Assembly (NCBI GenBank): GCA_018798825.1
Contig: CP076356.1
Span: 186,001 to 250,000, forward strand
Length of the DNA: 64,000 nt
Direction of reading: 5' to 3'
Origin: Ochrobactrum sp. BTU1
GTDB taxonomy: Bacteria > Pseudomonadota > Alphaproteobacteria > Rhizobiales > Rhizobiaceae
In this document: positions 15,564 through 24,956 of the stretch, piece after piece
Layout of the letters: each line of letters begins with the position of its first letter
How positions within the stretch are numbered: the first letter of the stretch is position 1
Notes under the pieces: generated by a model
Database searches by the model: none
Told to the model about the DNA's origin: nothing
Seen by the model: only the letters and a program-made list of their open reading frames with translations
Position numbers and translations under genes: made by a program

Positions 15564-18064
15564 TGTGTTCTGCCAGCGTGTTTGTGACCAATCGTTATGA
15601 GTATTTCAAGAATGTCGGCGGTTTGAGCCATGCCCCGTGTTTTTCACGCGTTGGTTTTAAGGCTGCCAGCGACATGTCGCGCTATGCCCGCAATGTGCAA
15701 CGCCTGCCACAGGTGATGTTTCGCACGGTTAGGAGCGGCTATTGCAGCGGCTATATAGGGTTGTCGGCACAACTCAATTATGTGCTCGGGAAAGCTCAAC
15801 GGGTGATTGATCCGAGCGGGGAGTTTGATGGTGAGGATCATATTGCGCGCAAAGACACTCAGGGTCTGGCGTCGCGTTGGGCCGATAGCTGGAAGAAAAC
15901 GGCACACGACGGCAAACACACGATGCACCTGGTAGCAAGCTTTCCGCACGGAACGTCCCAGAGTGCTGTAGAGGGCATAATCTATGATACCTGCGACGAG
16001 CTATTATCGCAGGGGCGTAACCGGTTTGACTATATCGCGGCCATTCACACCGATACCAACAATCCGCATGGTCATATCATCGTCAATCGCCGCAATGGGG
16101 AAGGTGAATGGTTCTATCTCGCGCGCGATCATGAGTTCACATACGATCTGTTCAAAGACACACTTGTTAAACACGCGCGCTCTTATGGCGTGGAGCTGAA
16201 CAACTCGTCGCGTCTGTCACGAGGGCTTGGTGATTATGCGTTGGACAGCAATCCAAAAGAGGCAATGCGTGGGCTTGAAGGCGCTGTTCTCGATTATGGT
16301 TCAGCCGCCTATAGGTATCAGGAGAGCGGATCTGACAGTTTTTATGTGACGCTACAAACCCGCTTCGGAGCGCGCACCATTTGGGGAGTGGGTCTGGCAG
16401 CAGTGCTGGAAGATAGCGGAGCCACGCGCGGTGATAAGATCCGTATTCGTCATGAAGGCAAAAAGCCGGTCGAAGTTCTGGCGCAGGACGGCAAGATCAT
16501 CACCACCCACCGCAATGACTGGCGCATTGATTTTGCCGGTGAGGAATACGGAACATTTTGTCGCCCTGAAACTGAAACATCGACAGAAAAGGAAGAAACC
16601 ATCGCTGATAGACGGCGTAGCCTCGTATTGCAGGAGGCTAGCCGTTATCGCCGGTTTGCAGAGTTTTGCAAGGGAGCACAGATCGCGTTGAGCCTGGCGT
16701 TTCAGGCGGCGAGTGAGGCGCTACACAATGGGCAGACAATTGATGATTTGAGACATGTTCAGGAGGATTTTATGAACGCAGATGTAAATTTAAGTGAAGC
16801 GGATATTGTCCGGGACAGTGAAGCATTGCTTTCAAGCATTGAACAGGCACGTGACCAGCTCAATGCTGTGTGGGAGCATCTGCCGAACATACCGGATGCC
16901 GAGCGCCCGCAAATCGAGGAACGCTATTTCAGTGCAGTCGGTGACATGGACCGGTTACTTGTCGGTGAGCGGCGACGCGAGTTTATCGAGAAAGCAGCGG
17001 ATTCCGTTTATGCAGATGAACATCGTCATAAACTGGCGCACAAAATGCCCGCACGCACTTTACAGCGGCTGCAGCAATATGGGGTTTCGTGCGACGAGTT
17101 TACCGCGCGCACCAATGTTGCGACTTGTTCCTATGCGCTTGAATCTCACTGGATCGAACGGGATATTCAGGCGATCGGGCAGCACTTGAACATTGATACG
17201 CATACAGAAGAAGGGCGCGAAGAAGCGATGCGCCTAGCGGCGGATCTGCACAGCGAGATTATTGATGACGTCTCTGAAAATGAAAGCCTGACAGTCCAAG
17301 ATTGGCAACAGCTTAGCGCATTGCGCCAGCAATTCTATGAAGCCGGCGTCCGTAACACGTCTAATACAGATCAAGAATGGGAAGGGGATCATAATTCCTT
17401 CAGTCCGAACGTAAAGCGGGAATGGCCTGATCGATATGAGGCCGAGAAAAATGCTTTCGATGAATATGCTCAAAAATCACCACTGCATGCTGAACTTGTC
17501 TCCCTAGCGCTGGAAATTGAAGCTCACGCTGAAAACCATCGCTATATGGAACCAAAATCTTATGTTGCGCGGGAAGACCGGCATACTCTCACTGATCTTG
17601 CCGGCCAATATGGCGTCGACTTAACTACAGTGAGCGGGCGGGTAAACGGCCTGCAAGCCATTGAAGCGCATTATTTTGGAACGTTGGACAGGGATACGCT
17701 GCAAGAAATCCGCGATCTGGCAAAGAAGGACACGCTGAATATCAATGAGAGTAAGCAAATCATCGAGGGCTTGAATGAAGTGCTTGGTAAAAATGGCATG
17801 GACGAGATCCACCGCGTCCATACTGAAGTGTTCAGGGAAGCGGGTTTTGACATCGATAGTCGCGAAGCCCTGCAGATGATGTCTGTCTATTCGTCCGCCA
17901 TGAAACAAGAAGGTTATATCACCCAAGCTTTGGATCAGGCCATCGCCACGAAAACAGAACTGCTGGACACCCGCGCCGAACTCGCGGCGCTGCGTGAAGA
18001 ACGCGCGATTGGCGACAAAGCCTTGGAAGAGGAATTGAACGAACGCGACAGTTACGGGCTTTAA
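15560..18064 (+). CDS. VirD2-type relaxase with long C-terminal extension
   Basis: Protein of 834 residues, about twice the size of VirD2. The relaxase core lies within residues ~50-240. LNYVLGKA gives candidate catalytic Tyr74, and HTDTNNPHGHIIVNRRN gives the metal-binding histidines 163, 170 and 172. FKDTLVKHARSYGVELN matches the VirD2 segment after the active site. It nicks oriT and pilots single-stranded DNA through the VirD4/VirB channel. The C-terminal ~550 residues are charged and helical without a recognised helicase or primase. The first ~48 residues exceed the family start; ATG at residue 39 is an alternative. It overlaps mobC by four bases. Confidence 0.8.
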   Translation: MMCSASVFVTNRYEYFKNVGGLSHAPCFSRVGFKAASDMSRYARNVQRLPQVMFRTVRSGYCSGYIGLSAQLNYVLGKAQRVIDPSGEFDGEDHIARKDTQGLASRWADSWKKTAHDGKHTMHLVASFPHGTSQSAVEGIIYDTCDELLSQGRNRFDYIAAIHTDTNNPHGHIIVNRRNGEGEWFYLARDHEFTYDLFKDTLVKHARSYGVELNNSSRLSRGLGDYALDSNPKEAMRGLEGAVLDYGSAAYRYQESGSDSFYVTLQTRFGARTIWGVGLAAVLEDSGATRGDKIRIRHEGKKPVEVLAQDGKIITTHRNDWRIDFAGEEYGTFCRPETETSTEKEETIADRRRSLVLQEASRYRRFAEFCKGAQIALSLAFQAASEALHNGQTIDDLRHVQEDFMNADVNLSEADIVRDSEALLSSIEQARDQLNAVWEHLPNIPDAERPQIEERYFSAVGDMDRLLVGERRREFIEKAADSVYADEHRHKLAHKMPARTLQRLQQYGVSCDEFTARTNVATCSYALESHWIERDIQAIGQHLNIDTHTEEGREEAMRLAADLHSEIIDDVSENESLTVQDWQQLSALRQQFYEAGVRNTSNTDQEWEGDHNSFSPNVKREWPDRYEAEKNAFDEYAQKSPLHAELVSLALEIEAHAENHRYMEPKSYVAREDRHTLTDLAGQYGVDLTTVSGRVNGLQAIEAHYFGTLDRDTLQEIRDLAKKDTLNINESKQIIEGLNEVLGKNGMDEIHRVHTEVFREAGFDIDSREALQMMSVYSSAMKQEGYITQALDQAIATKTELLDTRAELAALREERAIGDKALEEELNERDSYGL

Positions 18065-18082
18065 CCTCTAGGAGATCCGGCA

Positions 18083-20056
18083 ATGAATATTGCACAGGAT
18101 AGCAAAAGGCAGATGCTAACCGCCTTGTTCCTGCTTATGACAGGCGCATTGTTCGGCTATGTTCTAGCACTGATGGTGCTGAGCGTCTGGCATAAAGATT
18201 GGCATGTCGGCCCGCTTTTCATTCTCATGAATTATATGAGGCTTTATCAGAGCAATTATCCGGAATGGCTCGTCGCATCCCTCATGCTACTTATGCCAAG
18301 TATTGGAGGTATGCTGCTCAGTGCGCGACTACTGGAACCTAATCTGACCGCGTTCGGGACAACCCATTGGCAAACCAAAGCCGACATGAAGAAAAGTCAG
18401 TTCTTTGCCAATCCGGCAACTGGATTTCTGTTGGGAAAAACCGGAAAGCCGGAAAGCAAAAGTCAGCACATTGTTTCGGCCCGCTTTCCACATTGTCTAC
18501 TGGTTGCGCCCACCGGTGCAGGTAAGACGGTAGGTTTCGTGATCCCAAACCTGCTGACCTATCTGGGGAGCGCTGTGGTGTTGGATGTCAAAGGAGAATG
18601 CTTTGAAAAGACAGCGCGCTTTCGGGAGAGAATGGGACACTCGATTTACCGATTCGGCCCGCGCGACTTTGACATGCCAAGTCACCGGTTTAATCCGTTA
18701 CATCGTATTTCTAAGCTGCGAAACCCCGCTCAGCGCATGGCAGAGATCGACAAACTGGCGACCATGTTTCTGCAAGCCGAAAGCTCTCAAGCAGCCAGCT
18801 TCCTACCCAATAGCAAAGACGTATTTATTGCCTGTGCCATTCTGGCCTTCGAACAGGGCAGCTTCACCCTCGGCGATATATATAAACTCGCTTATGGCGG
18901 CGAGCTCGATAACAAGAACAAGTTTAAGCGCTACGCAAGACAAGTGCAGGATCAAAGCGCAAAGCTCCTGTTCCAGAAGCTCGGCAACACGGCCAAAGAC
19001 ACTCTAAGCGCCTATCTTTCTGTTTTAAATTCAAGCGGGTTCTCACCATGGGCGAACCCGCATACATGCGCGGTAACGGCAGAGAATAACTTTGACTTTC
19101 GCACGTTCAGAAGCAAACCGCAGACAGTTTATTTTACCGTGCCATTTGATGATCTGCGGACAATATCGCCACTAGTACGTATGTTCTTCTCCGAACTCAT
19201 TGCCTCGCTGCAGGCAAAGGAGCCAGGAAAGGACGAACCATTTCCAGTCATGATCCTTCTCGATGAATTCCAGCGTATCGGAAAAATGCCCATCATTGTT
19301 GATAGCTTGTCGCTGCTGCGCGCCTATGGCGGTAACGTTGCCATTGTCACCCAATCCATCCCTGACATTGACCGCATTTATGGTGTTGATGACCGCAAGG
19401 TCATTCAGGCAAACAGTGGAATTAAACTCTATCTGACACCTAGCGAAGAGGACACAATTGCGGAGTTATCGGATTCCGTTGGCACAACCACTAAGAAGGT
19501 CACAACCAAATCCAGATCGATCAAGGAAGGTGTATTTGGATCGCATATTACAGAGCGGTCAGAAGAATATCCGTTGTTGACCAGGGACGATGCGCGGCGT
19601 CTACCACATGATGAAATCATAATCTTGATCAACGGACATATGCCGATCAGAGCCAAGCGTCTGAAATATTATGCTGACAGAAAATTGAAGCCGCTCTTTC
19701 AGTCTCAGGATATGAAAGCACCACCACCAATGCCGGAATGCGTGATTACCGAAGCTGATTATGCCCGTGTCAGTAGCGTAGAGGCAAAACTTTTAGATTG
19801 CAAAGCCCTTGAGGCTAAGAGCGATGAACAAAACAAGCTAGCGTTTCAGGTGATGCAACAGGAGGCCAAGGAAAAGCCGATCAGGAATCGTGCAAAAAAA
19901 GCGGCTTCTGTCCTGCCTGTTGCAGAAATAATTGAGGATCTATCACCAGATAAAAATGAAGTAGAACCCTTGATGTATGCGATTGCAGACTTGTTTCGGC
20001 AAGCCAAAATAATCGAAAAACGCGATCAAATCAGGGGCATTTCCGTGAGCTTATAA
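18083..20056 (+). CDS. virD4: Type IV coupling protein (VirD4/TraG)
   Basis: Inner-membrane ATPase of 657 residues that hands the relaxase-DNA complex to the VirB channel. Two N-terminal membrane helices (residues ~12-36 and ~60-82) are followed by Walker A APTGAGKT near residue 142 and Walker B VMILLDEFQRIG. LRAYGGNVAIVTQSIPDI is the usual motif after Walker B. The C-terminal ~120 residues are variable. It lies 18 bases after the relaxase gene in the same orientation, forming mobC-relaxase-virD4. The VirB operon faces it from the other strand. Confidence 0.9.
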   Translation: MNIAQDSKRQMLTALFLLMTGALFGYVLALMVLSVWHKDWHVGPLFILMNYMRLYQSNYPEWLVASLMLLMPSIGGMLLSARLLEPNLTAFGTTHWQTKADMKKSQFFANPATGFLLGKTGKPESKSQHIVSARFPHCLLVAPTGAGKTVGFVIPNLLTYLGSAVVLDVKGECFEKTARFRERMGHSIYRFGPRDFDMPSHRFNPLHRISKLRNPAQRMAEIDKLATMFLQAESSQAASFLPNSKDVFIACAILAFEQGSFTLGDIYKLAYGGELDNKNKFKRYARQVQDQSAKLLFQKLGNTAKDTLSAYLSVLNSSGFSPWANPHTCAVTAENNFDFRTFRSKPQTVYFTVPFDDLRTISPLVRMFFSELIASLQAKEPGKDEPFPVMILLDEFQRIGKMPIIVDSLSLLRAYGGNVAIVTQSIPDIDRIYGVDDRKVIQANSGIKLYLTPSEEDTIAELSDSVGTTTKKVTTKSRSIKEGVFGSHITERSEEYPLLTRDDARRLPHDEIIILINGHMPIRAKRLKYYADRKLKPLFQSQDMKAPPPMPECVITEADYARVSSVEAKLLDCKALEAKSDEQNKLAFQVMQQEAKEKPIRNRAKKAASVLPVAEIIEDLSPDKNEVEPLMYAIADLFRQAKIIEKRDQIRGISVSL

Positions 20057-20064
20057 TGTAGAAA

Positions 20065-20358
20065 TTATCTTCTCGGATAACGTAACACCCATTTTTTAGT
20101 TATAGATTTTCTAAATGCCAATACTGTTGCATAAGACGATACGGTGAAGACTAGAAGAAAAGTAATATAGTCCGTCAAGCCGACCTTTTCCTGTTCGATT
20201 CCATCAATCATTATAACAATACATATAATCGGGATCGGCAAAAGAAGGAAAAGTGTGAGGAATAGGCTTTTATACTTTCGCTCCAAACGAGCCCCGCATC
20301 CAGTACAGACTATGAAACCATCATTGACCCGGGTACCGCAATGTCCACATAATGACAT
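20065..20358 (-). CDS. Small zinc-ribbon membrane protein
   Basis: Protein of 97 residues beginning MSLCGHCGTR. An N-terminal zinc ribbon with C4, C7, C18 and C21 (CGHC ... CTGC) is followed by two hydrophobic helices (residues ~31-51 and ~61-81) and a basic tail. It is the last gene on the minus strand behind virB6, separated by about 100 bases, and converges with virD4. Function is unknown; zinc-ribbon/TM proteins of this kind are scattered in many genomes. Confidence 0.6.
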   Translation of the reverse strand: MSLCGHCGTRVNDGFIVCTGCGARLERKYKSLFLTLFLLLPIPIICIVIMIDGIEQEKVGLTDYITFLLVFTVSSYATVLAFRKSITKKWVLRYPRR

Positions 20359-20457
20359 GAAGTTTACTCCTCAAATCGGCAAGTTTATTTATTAATGGCT
20401 GCAATATTCATTTCGAATCAGTAATTTGTCGCAAAAGGTTTTGTTTGGAAGGGCAGC

Positions 20458-21477
20458 TTATTCTTTCCTATTCAGACGCTCCTCTCTTGCGAGCATTCGG
20501 GCAGGTTCTCCTGGAAATGAGCCTGATGGTTGTGTTTCTGTAAATGGTTTTGATTGCATTGGCGACGAAGCCAAAGGCTGGCTTTGTTGCGGGTTCATGT
20601 TGTTAGTACCAGGTGCTGGCCCGTTCATGAACGAATAGATATTTGAAACGACACGCGCGTGATGTACAGGAGAGACATGCTGTATCATACCGGAGAGACC
20701 GGCCACGATAATAGGAATACAGATGATGAGAAGGATCATCATTGTAAGAATTGAAATGAATGGGATAAATGATGCAATGGTGCCGATACTTAAACCATCA
20801 ATTGTTTTAATATAGGCGAAAATAACACTATAGCTCATCCCGATTATCGCAGATGTTATGACTGGATATAGAGTATAGGTGATTGCTCCTTGCAGCCACC
20901 TATAAAAATAATCCTTCGATGAATCAAATATATAGCATGCGATAAACATGGGAGCGATACACATGTAGACAGAAAACATAATTTTGGAATATATAATTAT
21001 TAGAGCTCCCAGACATCCAATTAGACTCAATTGCCATGTGATTAGAAGCGATAAAAGTGCACCGGCGACCCAACCGGTTTTAGAGCCAGCCTGATTAGCT
21101 TTTTCAGCCATTGTTGTTATTAGATCGTCAATGGCACCGGCGACTGTGGTTTGTTCACTCGGCCCTGCCATGGTCAGTAATTTGGCGGCAATTGAATCCA
21201 TACCACCATATATTGCATTCGCGACGGCGCTAAAATTGCTCCATTTCAGCCCTATAATTGCGATCAAAAGTAGTTTTACAAAAAGCCCTAAGAAGCGTTC
21301 TATTGAGATGTATCTAAACTGTAGGAGCTGATTAAAAACTAACGTGAGAATAGCTATTATTGCTAAAGAAGCAGCAATACCGTTTACAGCCTGAAGCACG
21401 GATGAAAAGCCGGACCGGGAAACAGAACCAATCAATCCATCGCTAGTTTTTACAAAATTTCCAACAAACGGTTCCAT
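20458..21477 (-). CDS. virB6: VirB6/TrbL inner-membrane channel subunit
   Basis: Polytopic membrane protein of 339 residues with at least five hydrophobic helices, beginning MEPFVGNFVKTSDGLIG. It has a large central periplasmic stretch and a polar C-terminal tail rich in Pro, Gln and Ser. VirB6 lines the inner-membrane passage of the T4SS. ATG 21477 overlaps the stop of the preceding gene in TAATG with GGGAG upstream, so it is translationally coupled; the TTG at 21483 is not needed. Its location after virB11 is unusual, because virB6 normally lies between virB5 and virB8. Confidence 0.8.
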   Translation of the reverse strand: MEPFVGNFVKTSDGLIGSVSRSGFSSVLQAVNGIAASLAIIAILTLVFNQLLQFRYISIERFLGLFVKLLLIAIIGLKWSNFSAVANAIYGGMDSIAAKLLTMAGPSEQTTVAGAIDDLITTMAEKANQAGSKTGWVAGALLSLLITWQLSLIGCLGALIIIYSKIMFSVYMCIAPMFIACYIFDSSKDYFYRWLQGAITYTLYPVITSAIIGMSYSVIFAYIKTIDGLSIGTIASFIPFISILTMMILLIICIPIIVAGLSGMIQHVSPVHHARVVSNIYSFMNGPAPGTNNMNPQQSQPLASSPMQSKPFTETQPSGSFPGEPARMLAREERLNRKE

Positions 21478-21950
21478 TACCAAACTCCCATTTTCGAACA
21501 GATTTGGCGTGCTTGCATGATATTTTCTTGGGAATGACTTCGGTATTGAGCTAAATATTTATTCGTTGCGGTGCCGGACGGCGCCCAAGCGTCTAATTTT
21601 GCGAAGTCTTTTTCATATATTTCGATAGCTTTATCCCATTTAGGATACAACATCTCACATGTGCATCGATTACTATTTAATATCTCTTTCGATATAATGT
21701 TGTTATTAATTGCCCATAGAATTCCCATTCCTTTATCGTTGCCATATTTATCAATAAACGAAGCCGGTATTGCGTGTTCTATGCACCCTTTATCGGTGAT
21801 ACGTGTTTCATCACTTTCTGTATTCAGAGGGGTGCTGAATTTAAAGAAATTCCGATCCCTCTCACGGCCCGCGGCATCATCATCATCAGCAGCAGCATAT
21901 CCTGGCGTGGCACATAGAATTGCAGTGATGATCAACAGTATTTTCTTCAT
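21477..21950 (-). CDS. Exported Cys-containing protein of unknown function inside the VirB operon
   Basis: Protein of 157 residues with a clear signal peptide (MKKILLIITAILCATPGYA), a short acidic run (DDDD) and five cysteines in the mature part (GCIEH, RCTCEML, ICSK). These could form disulfides in the periplasm. It overlaps virB11 (ATGA) upstream and virB6 (TAATG) downstream, so it belongs to the operon. I do not recognise the family. Its position just before virB6 would suit a periplasmic assembly factor, pilus-associated protein or entry-exclusion protein; none of these is shown by sequence. Confidence 0.7.
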   Translation of the reverse strand: MKKILLIITAILCATPGYAAADDDDAAGRERDRNFFKFSTPLNTESDETRITDKGCIEHAIPASFIDKYGNDKGMGILWAINNNIISKEILNSNRCTCEMLYPKWDKAIEIYEKDFAKLDAWAPSGTATNKYLAQYRSHSQENIMQARQICSKMGVW

Positions 21951-22921
21951 GCTACTGTCTCCTTTTCTGGTAGATAGATTTCACTGATCCCGCGCATGGC
22001 ACCGTCGCGACCGGTCTGGATGATGACGTCGATGGTGCGGTCGATATAGGTGAGAAAGTTGTCGTAGGTCATAGGTATGCCAGACCGACTTGCTGCTATT
22101 GCAAGCCGGTCACGCGCGAGCTCAGGAGTCTCGCAATGGATCGTTGCAAATCCGCCTTCTTGGCCGGTGTTGATGGCTTCAAGAAATGTCATCGCTTCCC
22201 TGCCTCTGACCTCCCCGACAATCAGGCGGTCGGGGCGCATACGTAGCGAAGCTTCCAGAAGCTTGTCCGCAGAGCGGACATCTCCTGATCGATCTGCAAC
22301 CAGAGAGACATGATTGGGATGCCCCGGAAACAATTCTGGTGCATCTTCTATCGTTATCAAACGGCTATCATAGGGAATGAAGGACACAAGCTTGCGTAGC
22401 ACAACTGTCTTCCCGGTTTCTGTGCCGCCTGAGACAAGTATATTAAGACGCTTTTCGACGCAGAACCGCAACGTGTCAATAAGATCTGCACCTTCTATAA
22501 GCTGCCGCAGTGTGGCCAGTTTTTCCGCTCGCCTCTGCGATGTAGGGCATGATTTTGCATAAAGATACGCAAGCTCGATCTGGTTGATAGGAATAGTTGA
22601 GAACATTCGAAATGATAGGGCAGCTCCGCCAAACGCTGCTGGCGGTAGCACGGATTGCGCCCGGATAGGACGGTCCCGGTACTGAATAGTTGCTGAAACA
22701 AGGAGGTTGTTCTGCCCGGTTTTGGTATGGGTATTGCCAGCAATCAGATTTGTCAGACGTTCAGCAACACCTTGATCCAGCGTCAGACCTGCAAAGCTCA
22801 TGGTGACGTCACCGCGCTTTATCAGCCAGACCTTGCCGTCCGGATTGACAGAAACTTCAATCATTTCGGCGTCGATGAGCCAAGGTCCAAGCGGCTCGAG
22901 TGCATATTGAAGATATTCCAT
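21947..22921 (-). CDS. virB11: VirB11 traffic ATPase
   Basis: Hexameric cytosolic ATPase of 324 residues. Visible are Walker A SGGTETGKT, the Asp-box LITIEDAPEL, Walker B-type LRMRPDRLIVGEVRG and the His box GFATIHCET. It works with VirB4 and VirD4 to switch between pilus building and substrate transfer. The Walker A has Glu where Gly or Ser is usual, but the invariant Gly, Lys and Thr are kept. The gene overlaps virB10 by one base (22921) and the next gene by four. Confidence 0.9.
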   Translation of the reverse strand: MEYLQYALEPLGPWLIDAEMIEVSVNPDGKVWLIKRGDVTMSFAGLTLDQGVAERLTNLIAGNTHTKTGQNNLLVSATIQYRDRPIRAQSVLPPAAFGGAALSFRMFSTIPINQIELAYLYAKSCPTSQRRAEKLATLRQLIEGADLIDTLRFCVEKRLNILVSGGTETGKTVVLRKLVSFIPYDSRLITIEDAPELFPGHPNHVSLVADRSGDVRSADKLLEASLRMRPDRLIVGEVRGREAMTFLEAINTGQEGGFATIHCETPELARDRLAIAASRSGIPMTYDNFLTYIDRTIDVIIQTGRDGAMRGISEIYLPEKETVA

Positions 22922-24228
22922 CAGAATATCTCCAGATCACGGTCAACGAAGATGGTGATGTTAGCGCCCTGATACACGCCGATCGTTGGCGGGCGCCTGA
23001 GATAATCGCCTATAACCCCGTTAAGCGAGGATTGCAGATTTTGCGACACAGGATCGGCGAGCGTATTAATCGTGGTGACGGAGCTGGTGCCATTGGAGTT
23101 GTGGTGCCCGTTCATTGCGGCCGTCGCGAGAGTCGGTGCAACACCCATCACACTGATAAGTGTGGCCGATCCGAAACGTTGAAAGAAATGGCTGTCGACA
23201 TGACCTTTGACACCAGCCTGGCCAACGGCGTCAGCGCCGTAGGAATTAATGGTCACTGTCTGGTTATCTGGCAGCAGAATGCGCTCCCAGATCACCATTA
23301 CGCGCTTCTGACCCAGACTGATCGTGTCCGAGTATTTTCCAAGTACCTTAGAGCCGCGAGGGATGAGGACGCGACTGCCATCGATAGAATGGACATCTTC
23401 AGCAACAACTGCCCGAATCGAGCCGGGCAGATCCGTATTGATTGCTGTCTCCAGCGATGCCTGTAAGACAGTGCCCTGCAGAACCGTGTTTGACGGATTG
23501 GCAATGATTTTTGCCTGTTCAACCGGGATCGGTTTCGCCTGATCTCTGGCAAAGAGCACGTTTTGACTAAGCGTTCTTTGTTCAAGTGAGTTCTTGTTAG
23601 TACTTGCCTGTACACTATTGCTGTTGCTGCCATTGAGTGGGCTGAGTGGTGAGGTTACGCGTTTCCTTAGCAATGCTTCTGCATCCAGCTTTCCCGCGTC
23701 CGGACTTTTAGCGCCTTCGCCACTAGTAAGTCGCTTCGCGTCCAGCTCGTTATTCAGACGCTTTATATCGAGATCACGGTCACGGATCGCTCGCTTGTAT
23801 TCGTCTGATGCCTTTTCCATACGGCTTTTGAGGTCATTAAGCGCTAGAGTGAGCTTATTGACTTCCGTATCATCCCCGACAGCTTGAACAGGACGGTTTT
23901 TCAGATCCGCGATCATCCCTTCGAGCGATTTGATCTTCTCCAGCAGTTCCGGATTGGGATCCGGTGCCCTGACAGGAACCGGCTGCTGTATGTTGCCAAA
24001 GGCGTCGCCTTCACCATTGATAAACGAAGTGCTCTCGCTGGATTTCAAATCCGATACTTCACGTGTCGGCCACCAGATGTAGCCCAATACGCCAAAACAC
24101 ACGGTTCCGACAAAAAGCAAAATGCCTGCTTTCTGGCCGATGCTGATGCCCGGATTTAGCATGGCTTTAGATGATTTAACCGCATTCGCCAGATCTGCGG
24201 CTTTTTCTTCTGGAGATTTATCGATCAT
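22921..24228 (-). CDS. virB10: VirB10 channel scaffold protein
   Basis: Inner-to-outer membrane spanning protein of 435 residues. A short cytosolic N-terminus precedes one helix (residues ~33-52), then a charged coiled-coil/linker (~95-170), and the conserved C-terminal domain from about 225: VLQGTVLQASLETAINTDLPG, RVLIPRGSKVLGKY, YGADAVGQAGVKGHVD and the antenna/pore segment FQRFGSATLISVMGVAPTLA. The linker has few of the prolines common in VirB10 and is instead predicted coiled coil. It overlaps virB9 by 11 bases and virB11 by one. Confidence 0.9.
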   Translation of the reverse strand: MIDKSPEEKAADLANAVKSSKAMLNPGISIGQKAGILLFVGTVCFGVLGYIWWPTREVSDLKSSESTSFINGEGDAFGNIQQPVPVRAPDPNPELLEKIKSLEGMIADLKNRPVQAVGDDTEVNKLTLALNDLKSRMEKASDEYKRAIRDRDLDIKRLNNELDAKRLTSGEGAKSPDAGKLDAEALLRKRVTSPLSPLNGSNSNSVQASTNKNSLEQRTLSQNVLFARDQAKPIPVEQAKIIANPSNTVLQGTVLQASLETAINTDLPGSIRAVVAEDVHSIDGSRVLIPRGSKVLGKYSDTISLGQKRVMVIWERILLPDNQTVTINSYGADAVGQAGVKGHVDSHFFQRFGSATLISVMGVAPTLATAAMNGHHNSNGTSSVTTINTLADPVSQNLQSSLNGVIGDYLRRPPTIGVYQGANITIFVDRDLEIF

Positions 24229-24952
24229 GGGAGCCTCCGAGCGCAGTTTTCACCGCTTGTCCGGGCTGCATCCGTTTAACAACCGTTTCCAATGTGCCGG
24301 AGCGCAGAACCCAGTAATTGGAGAGACCAGAAACGCGCATTACCCTGTTCTCCAGCACGGTGCTGTTGACCGTGCTTTCTTCGCCAGTCAAAGTCTTGAA
24401 AATCGCAGGCAGGGAAGAGCTGGGATAAAACTCAAAATAGGTGTAAATGCCGTCATCCCAGACATTCGTGGGTGTAATCGCATTTTTAACGTTGGCGCCG
24501 TAGTTCATGTAGGGCCCGGTCGGGTGGCCCCGGTTACTTTCCGGCACTACTTGTTCTTTGAGCGTGTAACCGCCGTTAAAACGAACTGCGAAATATGCGC
24601 TGTTCGGCTTCTCTACGACGTTCAGGTAATAAGCCCGCTTGTTGCTATAGAGCGTAATATTAGTGTTCAAACCGCGTAGAATTGGCTTAATAGCAATTAC
24701 ACGTCCTCCTGGTGCGCCCGCGTACTGAATGGCCTCGGTGTCGCCAGCAACAAGATAGTTGTAGACCTCACCGGCAGGTAGCTCGATTGCGGTTGATCTT
24801 AAGAGGGAAGTGTACACGCGAAATACTTGTCCATCGATGTAAGTGGCTTCGCGGACACGGCTATCCATGCGGTTTGACTTCGGCACCGTTTCAGCCATGG
24901 CAAATGCCGGAAGCGCGCCAATGACACTGGCGATAATCAATCGTTTCATCAT
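24218..24952 (-). CDS. virB9: VirB9 outer-membrane complex protein
   Basis: Periplasmic protein of about 244 residues. The start at ATG 24952 (MMKRLIIASVIGALPAFAMA) gives a signal peptide and places the gene five bases after the VirB8 stop; a longer in-frame reading from 25006 overlaps virB8. The VirB9 features are an N-terminal DSRVREATYIDGQVFRVYTS, a middle ITLYSNKRAYYLNV, and the C-terminal WDDGIYTYFEFYPSSSLPAIF that binds VirB7 and VirB10. It forms the outer-membrane ring of the T4SS. Confidence 0.9.
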   Translation of the reverse strand: MMKRLIIASVIGALPAFAMAETVPKSNRMDSRVREATYIDGQVFRVYTSLLRSTAIELPAGEVYNYLVAGDTEAIQYAGAPGGRVIAIKPILRGLNTNITLYSNKRAYYLNVVEKPNSAYFAVRFNGGYTLKEQVVPESNRGHPTGPYMNYGANVKNAITPTNVWDDGIYTYFEFYPSSSLPAIFKTLTGEESTVNSTVLENRVMRVSGLSNYWVLRSGTLETVVKRMQPGQAVKTALGGSHDR

Positions 24953-24956
24953 TGCT

